Shown piece after piece: positions 1-6,475 of a stretch of 18,470 nt of DNA; position 1 is the stretch's first letter, and the number at the start of each line of letters is the position of its first letter. The notes beneath the pieces were generated by a model, which did no database searches, had not been told where the DNA came from, and saw nothing but the letters and a program-made list of their open reading frames with translations. The DNA comes from Nocardioides sp. (GTDB lineage: Bacteria; Actinomycetota; Actinomycetes; Propionibacteriales; Nocardioidaceae), in assembly GCF_030150155.1 (NCBI RefSeq), contig NZ_JASLGR010000043.1, positions 1-18,470 of the forward strand, read 5' to 3'. A program made the translations under genes and the position numbers.

Positions 1-591
1 GGCCGGGGCGGTGGCGGCCCGGGGCGCGGTGGCCGGAGCCCCGGGCGGCGGGCCCGAGGGACCGGCGCCGGCCCCGACAGGGCGCCCGGGCGGTGCCCCG
101 ATCGGAGCGCCGTTCGGAGCGCCGGTGGCCGCCCCGGGGAGTCTCCCCGCCGGCGCACCATCGGTGTCGAGCTCGACGGAGTTGACCGCCTTGTCGTGCC
201 AGCCCTGGCGGCGCGGGTCGCCGGGGATCAGGCAGGCCATCACGATCAGCGGGATCCAGACCGAGCCGAGCAGACCCAGCACCAGGCTACGCAGCAGCGC
301 CCTGCCCATCCCGATCGGCGCACCGCTGCCGGCGTCGACCACGCGCAGGCCGAGCAGCACCTTGCCGACCGTGAAGCCGCGACGGCCGAGCAGCACCCAC
401 TGCCCGATCCCGACCACGAGCAGGGCGATCGAGGTGCCCACCCCGACGGCACTGCGGCCGCCGATGACCGCGGCGAGGCCGCCTGCGACGCCGGCCACGA
501 GGACGACCACCACCAGATCCAGCGCATAGGCGCCGATCCGCTTCCCCACCGAGGCGTACCTCGGCTGCCCGATCGAGACCGGAACCGTCAT
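1..591 (-). CDS. RDD family membrane protein (3' end cut by window edge)
   Basis: This is the last visible gene of the block. 197 codons are present and no stop is reached before the left edge. An RDD domain occupies about residues 11-140. It has Arg18 and Asp25 in the first helix and a terminal GWHDKAV signature around Asp133. Hydrophobic segments lie at about 20-43, 50-68 and 98-122. After residue 145 comes a Gly/Ala/Pro-rich tail with repeated GAP units, which is probably disordered. RDD proteins are small polytopic membrane proteins, mostly of unknown function; some have been linked to ion transport. I chose ATG 591 because an AGAAGG ribosome site sits 7 bases upstream. An in-frame ATG at 612 would give an ATGA overlap with the preceding stop, but has poorer ribosome-site spacing. 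The protein is probably co-translated with the transglutaminase-like gene and may act in the same membrane complex (inference). Confidence 0.85.
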   Translation of the reverse strand, partial: MTVPVSIGQPRYASVGKRIGAYALDLVVVVLVAGVAGGLAAVIGGRSAVGVGTSIALLVVGIGQWVLLGRRGFTVGKVLLGLRVVDAGSGAPIGMGRALLRSLVLGLLGSVWIPLIVMACLIPGDPRRQGWHDKAVNSVELDTDGAPAGRLPGAATGAPNGAPIGAPPGRPVGAGAGPSGPPPGAPATAPRAATAPA

Positions 592-598
592 CGCTTCA

Positions 599-604
599 CC
601 TTCT
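599..604 (-). promoter_or_regulatory. Ribosome binding site of the RDD gene
   Basis: AGAAGG read on the minus strand, 7 bases before ATG 591. It favours that start over the in-frame ATG at 612. It lies just 3' of the upstream gene's stop codon, so the two genes are likely translationally coupled. Confidence 0.5.
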
Positions 605-608
605 TGTC

Positions 609-3026
609 TCATCGCTTCTCTCGTGGCTTCTCGCGTCGCACGAGCTCGTGCAATCTGTGGGTCACCCGGCCGGCCAGCGCCCCGATCCGGTCGCGGCCCC
701 GCTCCAGCCGGGCACGCAGCCGCCGGCCGAGGTCGGCCCACGGCACCGAGGCGGGCGAGAGCCACGCCCACGGACGGCGCCACCAGGGCCGCGAGCGCGG
801 CAGCCGACGGGTGGCGGTGCGGACGTCGGCCCAATACGCCGCCACCTCGGCGTCCTCGGGGGTGCCCCCACCGAAGATGTGGGCGTCGGCCCGGGCGGCC
901 AGGTCGACCGCACCCCCGTCGGGGAAGGTCTCCTCCAGCAGGTGGCCGTTCTCCAGCCGGGTGTTGCTGTAGGGCAGGGTCACCCCGAGGTCGCGGGCAC
1001 GGTCGGTCAGCTCCCGCCACCCGCCGCTGAGCCGGGTGGTCGGATCGGCGGCCCGACGGCGGCGTCGACGGCGCAGTGCCTTGAACAGCACGATCCCCCA
1101 CAGCGGGCTGGTCAGCAGCAGGATCTGGCCGCCGCGCAGCAGCACCGCGGCGATGTCGCCGACCAGGCCCCACAGGTCGAACTTCGACTTCTTGCTGTCG
1201 CCCTGCTGCAGGTTGGCCCCGGCCTCCTTCGGCTCGCCGGGCGGCTGCGGCGGCTGGAGCACCTGCGGCTGCGGGTCGTCGTTCGGGTCCTCCTTGGGAC
1301 GCTGCAGGATCTGCTGGTCGGGCGGGGTCGGGTCGAAGGTGACCCAGCCCAGTCCGGCGAGCTTGACCTCGACCCAGGCCGCCATGTCGCGGCCCTCGAT
1401 CGTGACCGCGTTGCTGGTGCTGTCCGAGGGCGTCCTGAAGCCGATCACCACCCGCGCGGGGAGGTTCCGGATCGCCTGCGCGGCGAGCGCCATCGCGGCG
1501 GCGTACTGCTCATCGTCGCCCAGCGGCTGACTGTTGGGCCGGGTCAGCAGGGCGAGCCTGCTGTAGCCGTGGCCGGCCGGGACGTTGCCGTCACCGTCGG
1601 TGAAGAAGCCCTTGTTCTTGAACGCGTCGGCGAGGAAGAGCAGCCAGGCACCCGGGGCGCCCCCGACGAACTCGTCGTTGCCCTGCCACTCCTTGACCCG
1701 GGAGATCAGCTCGTCGGGCACCATCGCCGGGGTCGGCGTCGAGACGCCGCCGTCGACCTCGGCCAGCGAGGTCTTCTCCCGGGCCGGCTGCGCGGTGACC
1801 TCGCTCTGCAGCCGGTACGTCGTCCCCGGCTTGACCGCCGCGGTGCTGGCCAGCGTGCCCGTCTCCCGGTTGTAGACCAGCTCCGAGAGCGCCGCACCCG
1901 GCCTGCCCTCGACGCTCACCGTGTCGGTCTGACCGATCGTCGGCACCCACGGATCGTGGTAGTCGGGGTCGAGGATCGTGACCGAGACCGGGGTCGACCT
2001 GGCACCGGCGCGGGCGTCGGAGCGGAGCCGACGGAACGTCCCCGAGTCCGAGGTGGCGTGCTCGCCGCCGGCGACGTTCCACACCACGCCGTCGTAGTAG
2101 TCCATCGTCGCCAGCCGCACCGCCGAGCCCTTCGGCAGCCCCTGCACCGAGAAGAGCTGCTTGGCCTTGGCGACGTCGGAGTTCACGTAGGCGCGGTACT
2201 TCGACAGCGGACTCGGGTAGTCCTGCGGGTCGAACGGCGGCTGCACGTAGTCGCGCAGCACCCGACGCTCGGTGTGCGAGGTCAGCGCCGGTGCCGCGGC
2301 CATCGCGACCCCGCCGGCGATCGCGACCACGACGGCCGTCATCAGGGCCCGCCGGCCCCACCGCGCCCGGACGTGGCGCAGGCTGCGCAGCCGCATCCAC
2401 ACGATCAGGACCGCGCCGAGGGCCAGGCCGCGGCCCAGCACGTGGTGCGTGTCGACGTCGCCGTACGCCGCCGCCGTGACGAACAGGGCCAGCACCGCCA
2501 GCGACGCCGCAGCGGGCCAGCGCGAACGCCACAGCAGCACCCCCGCCAGCAGACCCGCCAGCAGCGCGCTGACGAAGGGCACCACCAGGACCGCGGCCGT
2601 GGTGCCCAGCGGCACCGGTGCGGTGAGCGCATCGCGCCAGGACTCCACCAGACCGTGCAGCAGCCCGCGGACGGCGGCCGAGTTCGGGCCGAACCCGGAG
2701 CTGGCCAGGTCCGGCACCGCCAGCCCCGGCCCGAGCACGAGGTAGACCAGGGCCAGCAGCAGCGCGGTGGCCCAGGGTCCGAGCCGGAGCAGGTACCCGG
2801 CCAGGGCGATCAGGGCCCCCAGCGCGAGACCCGCCACGACCGCGACCAGCCAGCGCTGGCCGGCGTACGCGTCACCGAACGGCCAGGCCGCCAGCGCACC
2901 GCAGGCGAGGATCAGGACGACGTCGATCAGCATCACCAGCGGCGAGCCGGGGTCACGGGTGCGGCGGGTGCTGGTCGCGGAGACGGTGCGTCCGGCGACG
3001 CTCCCGCTGTGCTGGGACAGGCTCAC
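609..3026 (-). CDS. Transglutaminase-like (TgpA-type) membrane protein with altered catalytic residues
   Basis: 805 residues. About six or seven hydrophobic helices lie between residues 31 and 246. An extracytoplasmic region with a transglutaminase-like core follows (about 455-570), then a Pro/Gln-rich linker, a further helix at about 624-650 and a basic cytoplasmic tail. This is the usual TgpA-like layout found downstream of MoxR and DUF58 genes. The core keeps the fold signatures (LPARVVIGF at 522-530, AWVEV at 550-554, WVTFDPTP at 561-568). However, the position of the nucleophilic Cys reads GDDEQY, with Asp505 instead of Cys, and the His position reads MAAWVEV, with Ala550. Only the Asp565 equivalent remains, so the protein is probably not a classical transglutaminase or protease and may bind or scaffold instead (inference). 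The start is GTG 3026, with GGAGGG 7 bases upstream. It shares a GTGA overlap with the DUF58 stop. Confidence 0.9.
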   Translation of the reverse strand: MSLSQHSGSVAGRTVSATSTRRTRDPGSPLVMLIDVVLILACGALAAWPFGDAYAGQRWLVAVVAGLALGALIALAGYLLRLGPWATALLLALVYLVLGPGLAVPDLASSGFGPNSAAVRGLLHGLVESWRDALTAPVPLGTTAAVLVVPFVSALLAGLLAGVLLWRSRWPAAASLAVLALFVTAAAYGDVDTHHVLGRGLALGAVLIVWMRLRSLRHVRARWGRRALMTAVVVAIAGGVAMAAAPALTSHTERRVLRDYVQPPFDPQDYPSPLSKYRAYVNSDVAKAKQLFSVQGLPKGSAVRLATMDYYDGVVWNVAGGEHATSDSGTFRRLRSDARAGARSTPVSVTILDPDYHDPWVPTIGQTDTVSVEGRPGAALSELVYNRETGTLASTAAVKPGTTYRLQSEVTAQPAREKTSLAEVDGGVSTPTPAMVPDELISRVKEWQGNDEFVGGAPGAWLLFLADAFKNKGFFTDGDGNVPAGHGYSRLALLTRPNSQPLGDDEQYAAAMALAAQAIRNLPARVVIGFRTPSDSTSNAVTIEGRDMAAWVEVKLAGLGWVTFDPTPPDQQILQRPKEDPNDDPQPQVLQPPQPPGEPKEAGANLQQGDSKKSKFDLWGLVGDIAAVLLRGGQILLLTSPLWGIVLFKALRRRRRRRAADPTTRLSGGWRELTDRARDLGVTLPYSNTRLENGHLLEETFPDGGAVDLAARADAHIFGGGTPEDAEVAAYWADVRTATRRLPRSRPWWRRPWAWLSPASVPWADLGRRLRARLERGRDRIGALAGRVTHRLHELVRREKPREKR

Positions 3027-4318
3027 AGGGCGGCCCTCCGCACCAGCGGGGAGAGCTCGTCCAGGTGCGGCACCGAGACGACGGTGAGGTCGCCCATCGT
3101 CTTGACCACGGGCTCGGCACCCAGGACGCAGCGGAAGGCGATCACCCGCATCTCACTGGACAGGTAGCGCCGGGCCCGACGGAACTCGGCCAGCTCGGTC
3201 AACGAGCCGCCGAAGAGCACGCCGACGCTGGCCGAGCCGTGCTCGGAGGCGAGGGTGCGGGCGACGGTGGACAGCGGTCCGGCCCCGGGAGTGAACTCGA
3301 CCCCGGAGAGCCGGTCGAGGAACTGTCGGGTCGAGCGGGCCCGCAGCGCACGGGCCGAGGTGACGGTGCTCAAGGTCTGGCCCTCGCTCAGCACCCGGAC
3401 GCCGAGCGATCCGGCGACCGAGATCGCCAGCTCCAGCTCGTCGTCGCTGGCGTAGTCCTCGACTCGGGTGGAGAGCATCACCAGCAGGTGGGAGCGGCGG
3501 GTCTCCTCGAACTGGCGGACCATCAGCCGCCCCGACCGGGCGCTGGTCTTCCAGTGGATGTGGCGGCGGTCGTCGCCGGGCACGTAGTCGCGCAGCGCGT
3601 GGAAGGCCACGTCGGACTCGGTCAGCTTCTTCACCGAGTTGCCCTCGAGGTCGCGGATCAGACCGGCCGCGGAGCTCTCCACCCGCACGGTGCGCGGGTG
3701 GACGTAGAGCAGCTCGGCGCCGGTGAGGTCCTGCTCGCGACGCAGCAGCGAGAGCGGATCGGCACGCACCGAGGTGACCGGGCCGACGGTGAGCACGGCC
3801 CGGCGCGCGGTCGGGATGGCGAACAGCTCCTCGTGCTCGGCGCCGGTGCCGAGCGAGGGCAGCTCGAAGGAGGCCCGACCGGCCCCGACCGGCAGGTCGA
3901 CGATGCTGGGCAGCAGCCGCCGCCCCGAGGCGTTGGTGAGGATCAGGGCACCGTGGGCCCGCTCCCCCACCACCACCCGGTCACGGGCGAGGTCCAGGGT
4001 CGAGGAGAGCTGGTGGGCCCCGACCACGAACGGCACGCCGACCAGGAGCAGCGCGAAGCCGAAGAGCGCACCGATCACCAGCTCGGCCCATCCCGTCCGT
4101 ACGCCGACCACGAGCGCGATCACCGCGGCCGCGGCCAGCACCCAGGCGGCGACCGAGACCACCGCGGTGGCGCGGCGCCAGCCCGCGACGGCCGGCGCGC
4201 ACCGCTCGGTGAGCAGCCGGGAGCCGCTGAGCGCAGCGGCCAGCACCCGCCGGCGTAGCACCTGGCCACGCCGACGGACCCGGGCGATGCGCCCCTGCGT
4301 CGTCTCCTCGGACACCAT
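3023..4318 (-). CDS. DUF58 domain-containing membrane protein
   Basis: 431 residues. A basic cytoplasmic N-terminus (1-48) is followed by two membrane helices at about 49-72 and 78-100. A beta-rich region comes next, then the DUF58 core. Its signature runs from about 238 to 272, with FHALRDYVPGDD, the HIHWKTSAR element and a following RQFEETRR. DUF58 proteins are regularly encoded directly after MoxR ATPases and are thought to be their partners, often with a von Willebrand-like fold. The biochemical role is not established. ATG 4318 shares one base with the moxR stop (TGATG), a strong sign of coupling. The open frame extends further upstream to 5560, but that part runs out of frame across moxR and is not real. 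The N-terminus contains an SEETTQG stretch (residues 3-9), reminiscent of GarA-type phospho-acceptor motifs (inference). Confidence 0.93.
   Translation of the reverse strand: MVSEETTQGRIARVRRRGQVLRRRVLAAALSGSRLLTERCAPAVAGWRRATAVVSVAAWVLAAAAVIALVVGVRTGWAELVIGALFGFALLLVGVPFVVGAHQLSSTLDLARDRVVVGERAHGALILTNASGRRLLPSIVDLPVGAGRASFELPSLGTGAEHEELFAIPTARRAVLTVGPVTSVRADPLSLLRREQDLTGAELLYVHPRTVRVESSAAGLIRDLEGNSVKKLTESDVAFHALRDYVPGDDRRHIHWKTSARSGRLMVRQFEETRRSHLLVMLSTRVEDYASDDELELAISVAGSLGVRVLSEGQTLSTVTSARALRARSTRQFLDRLSGVEFTPGAGPLSTVARTLASEHGSASVGVLFGGSLTELAEFRRARRYLSSEMRVIAFRCVLGAEPVVKTMGDLTVVSVPHLDELSPLVRRAAL
3034..3039 (-). promoter_or_regulatory. Ribosome binding site supporting the GTG start of the transglutaminase-like gene
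   Basis: GGAGGG on the minus strand, 7 bases before GTG 3026 and inside the end of the DUF58 gene. It supports a GTG start that overlaps the previous stop by four bases. Confidence 0.55.
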
Positions 4319-5283
4319 CAGGCAGAGGTCTCCTGCGGGGCCGGCAGCCGGCCGAGGATGCGGCGCAGCACGTCGGTGGTGGTGGTCCCGCGGAACTCCT
4401 CCTCGGGGTCGAGCACCATCCGGTGGGCCAGCACGGGCTCGGCGAGCGTCTTGACGTCGTCGGGCAGCACGTAGCTGCGCCCGGTCGCCGCCGCCCAGGC
4501 ACGGCAGGCCCGGACCAGGCCGAGACCGGCCCGCACCGAGCAGCCGAGCAGCACCTCGGGGGCCCCGCGGGTCTCGGCGAGCAGCCGGGAGATGTACTCC
4601 AGCACGGCCGGCTCGACGTGCACCTCGGCGGCCAGCGCGATCATCGAGGCGACGTTCTCCGAGGAGATCACCGGCTGCAGCCGGGTGACCGCCTTGCCGT
4701 GGGCGTGGGCGAGGATCTGGACCGTGCTGGCGTGGTCGGGGTAGCCGATCGAGGTCTTCATCAGGAACCGGTCGAGCTGGGCCTCGGGCAGCCGGTAGGT
4801 GCCGGCCTGCTCGATCGGGTTCTGGGTGGCGATCACGACGAACGGCTCGGGCACCCGGTGGGTGACGCCGTCGACGGTGACCTGGCTCTCCTCCATCACC
4901 TCCAGGAGGGCCGACTGGGTCTTGGGCGAGGCCCGGTTGATCTCGTCGGCGAGCACCACGTTGGCGAAGATCGGCCCCTCGTGGAAGGTGAACCGAGCCG
5001 TGCTCTGGTCGTAGATCGTGACGCCGGTGACGTCGCTGGGCAGCAGGTCGGGGGTGAACTGGATCCGGTTCTGGGTCCCCTTCATGGTCTGCGCCATCGC
5101 CCGGGCCAGCGAGGTCTTGCCGGTGCCCGGGAAGTCCTCGAGCAGCAGGTGCCCCTCGGCGAGCAGGCACGTCCAGGCCAGCTGCACGGTCCGGGTCTTG
5201 CCGACCAGCGCGGTCTCGACGTTGGCGACGAGCTGTCCGAACGTGGTGGCGTACCACTCGGTCTGGTCCTGGGTGAGTGCCAT
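4318..5283 (-). CDS. MoxR-family AAA+ ATPase
   Basis: 321 residues, the normal length for MoxR proteins. Walker A is FPGTGKTSLA, with Lys56. Walker B is VVLADEINRAS, with Asp113 and Glu114. Sensor 1 is IATQNPIEQ, with Asn145, followed by the arginine-bearing LPEAQLDRFLM. The C-terminal lid domain covers about 215-321. MoxR ATPases act as chaperone-like cytoplasmic motors that assemble or activate partner proteins, typically with DUF58 or von Willebrand factor A proteins encoded next door, as here. The start ATG 5283 has GAGGAG 7 bases upstream. A 48-base gap separates it from the secreted-protein gene, and its stop overlaps the DUF58 start by one base. Likely substrates are the downstream membrane proteins or the large surface protein (inference). 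Confidence 0.96.
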   Translation of the reverse strand: MALTQDQTEWYATTFGQLVANVETALVGKTRTVQLAWTCLLAEGHLLLEDFPGTGKTSLARAMAQTMKGTQNRIQFTPDLLPSDVTGVTIYDQSTARFTFHEGPIFANVVLADEINRASPKTQSALLEVMEESQVTVDGVTHRVPEPFVVIATQNPIEQAGTYRLPEAQLDRFLMKTSIGYPDHASTVQILAHAHGKAVTRLQPVISSENVASMIALAAEVHVEPAVLEYISRLLAETRGAPEVLLGCSVRAGLGLVRACRAWAAATGRSYVLPDDVKTLAEPVLAHRMVLDPEEEFRGTTTTDVLRRILGRLPAPQETSA

Positions 5284-5290
5284 CGGGTCT

Positions 5291-5296
5291 CTCCTC
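5291..5296 (-). promoter_or_regulatory. Ribosome binding site of moxR
   Basis: GAGGAG on the minus strand, 7 bases before ATG 5283, within the 48-base gap after the secreted-protein gene. It indicates independent ribosome loading here, unlike the overlapping junctions downstream. Confidence 0.55.
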
Positions 5297-5331
5297 GGGT
5301 CGGGATCTCGGGATCGTGGAACGGGCCTGCG

Positions 5332-6387
5332 TCAGCGGCAGGCGGCGTAGGTGCGGGCGGTGGTGCGGGTGGTGCCGTGCCGGGAGGTGACCTTGGCCTT
5401 GAGCGTGATGGTGCCCTTGGCCGGCACCTTGACGCCGTACCCCTTGACCTTCAGCCGGCTCAGGGTGCGGACCTTCTTGCCGTTGACCACCACCACGACC
5501 TTGCGGGCCTTCTTGCGGCCGACCTTGGTGACGGCGATCCGGGCCGTGTGGCGGGCGCACGACACCGCCGCCGGGAGGGTGACCGAGCGGCGCGGGAAGA
5601 GCGCACCGCGCTGGGCGCCGGTGGCGACGCCGACCCCGATCACGTCACCGCGGAGCGAGGTGGTCCAGCTGGTGGTCTGCACCTTGGTGAGCGGCGCCTT
5701 CGCACTGGCACCGCCGCCGGCCGAGGTCCACAGGTCGACCAGGCCACCGGCCGGGAGGTAGGCCCTGATGGTCTGGTCGGTGGCGATGTCGCGGTCGGGC
5801 ACGAAGGTGCTGGCGGTCCCGGCGGCGGTCCAGACGGTCAGCTTGATCCGGGTGACGCTGCGGGCCCGGTTGGCGACCCGGAGGGTGAGCCAGCCGGCGC
5901 CGGCGACGGGCTGCACGGTGTGGCTGCTCATCCACGGCGTGGCGTTGGCGATCACGGTCCCGTTGGCACCGCACGAGGCACCGGTGCCCGAAGGCCAGAA
6001 CGAGAGGCTGCCCGAGGCCTGCACGGTGAGCAGCGCCAGGCCGCCGCCGCGCAGGGTCGGCGTGATCGCGACGTCCTCCTTGAGGGTCACCTGCCCGACG
6101 GTGCCGCCCCCGGTGGTGGTGAGCACCCGCGACGACTCCGCCGACAGGGCGGCGCGGGCACCGGCGGCGGTCACGACCCGGGGCAGCTTGTCGGCACCGG
6201 AGAGCTGGCACGAGCCGCCGCCGATCGCCTGGAGGTAGCCGTCGATGGTGGTGCCGGGGGCCGGCTTGGCCGTCGCCGGACCGGCGACCACGGTCGAGGC
6301 GACCAGGGCGGCCGCGCCGGCACCGACCGCCGCGATCCGGCCGAGCCGGACTCGGCGGGTGCCTCCTGCTGCTGCGCTGTGTTCCAT
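5332..6387 (-). CDS. Secreted or surface protein of unknown function
   Basis: 351 residues from ATG 6387. The N-terminus is an export signal: basic TRRVRLGR at 10-17, a hydrophobic Ala/Val core at about 18-36, and an Ala-x-Ala cleavage site after ATA at about residue 40. The RR pair is only loosely Tat-like. I do not recognise the mature region. It is rich in Thr, Ala, Gly and Val, predicted beta-rich, with Cys pairs near the start and in the middle. Its last 90 residues are Lys/Arg-rich beta strands resembling an Ig-like wall-binding module and end in Cys-Arg. I chose this start for the AAGGGGAG ribosome site. An in-frame ATG at 6468 exists, but its extra 27 residues are low-complexity and would precede the signal peptide. 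The position between the giant surface protein and moxR suggests a partner in the same envelope structure (inference). Confidence 0.82.
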   Translation of the reverse strand: MEHSAAAGGTRRVRLGRIAAVGAGAAALVASTVVAGPATAKPAPGTTIDGYLQAIGGGSCQLSGADKLPRVVTAAGARAALSAESSRVLTTTGGGTVGQVTLKEDVAITPTLRGGGLALLTVQASGSLSFWPSGTGASCGANGTVIANATPWMSSHTVQPVAGAGWLTLRVANRARSVTRIKLTVWTAAGTASTFVPDRDIATDQTIRAYLPAGGLVDLWTSAGGGASAKAPLTKVQTTSWTTSLRGDVIGVGVATGAQRGALFPRRSVTLPAAVSCARHTARIAVTKVGRKKARKVVVVVNGKKVRTLSRLKVKGYGVKVPAKGTITLKAKVTSRHGTTRTTARTYAACR

Positions 6388-6395
6388 CCCGAGAT

Positions 6396-6403
6396 CTCCC
6401 CTT
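6396..6403 (-). promoter_or_regulatory. Ribosome binding site that fixes the start of the secreted protein
   Basis: AAGGGGAG on the minus strand, 8 bases before ATG 6387. The alternative in-frame ATG at 6468 has no comparable site. Starting at 6387 puts the signal peptide at the true N-terminus. Confidence 0.6.
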
Positions 6404-6433
6404 CGTCGCTGTCCTGCTGGTGCTGCCGGTGCT

Positions 6434-6460
6434 GCTGATGTGGCTGATGTCGCTGATGTC
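6434..6460. repeat. Three tandem 9-base units in the gap before the secreted-protein gene
   Basis: Three adjacent copies of gctgatgt followed by g or c (plus strand) at 6434-6442, 6443-6451 and 6452-6460. The neighbouring sequence is also rich in gctg units. They lie in the 88-base gap between the surface-protein stop and the next start. Confidence 0.7.
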
Positions 6461-6475
6461 GTCGTCATCGCGTCG

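Noticed and set aside
648..3167. Open frame of 839 codons on the plus strand
   Set aside because: It is antisense to the transglutaminase-like gene, which has clear domains and junctions. The plus-strand product is low-complexity Arg/Gly/Asp/Gln.
4319..5560. N-terminal extension of DUF58 across the moxR gene
   Set aside because: The upstream part is a Arg/Pro/Gly-rich out-of-frame reading of moxR. The DUF58-like sequence begins at ATG 4318, which overlaps the moxR stop.
6388..6468. Earlier ATG for the secreted protein
   Set aside because: It adds a repetitive Thr/Ser/Ala stretch before the signal peptide and lacks a ribosome site. ATG 6387 has a strong one.
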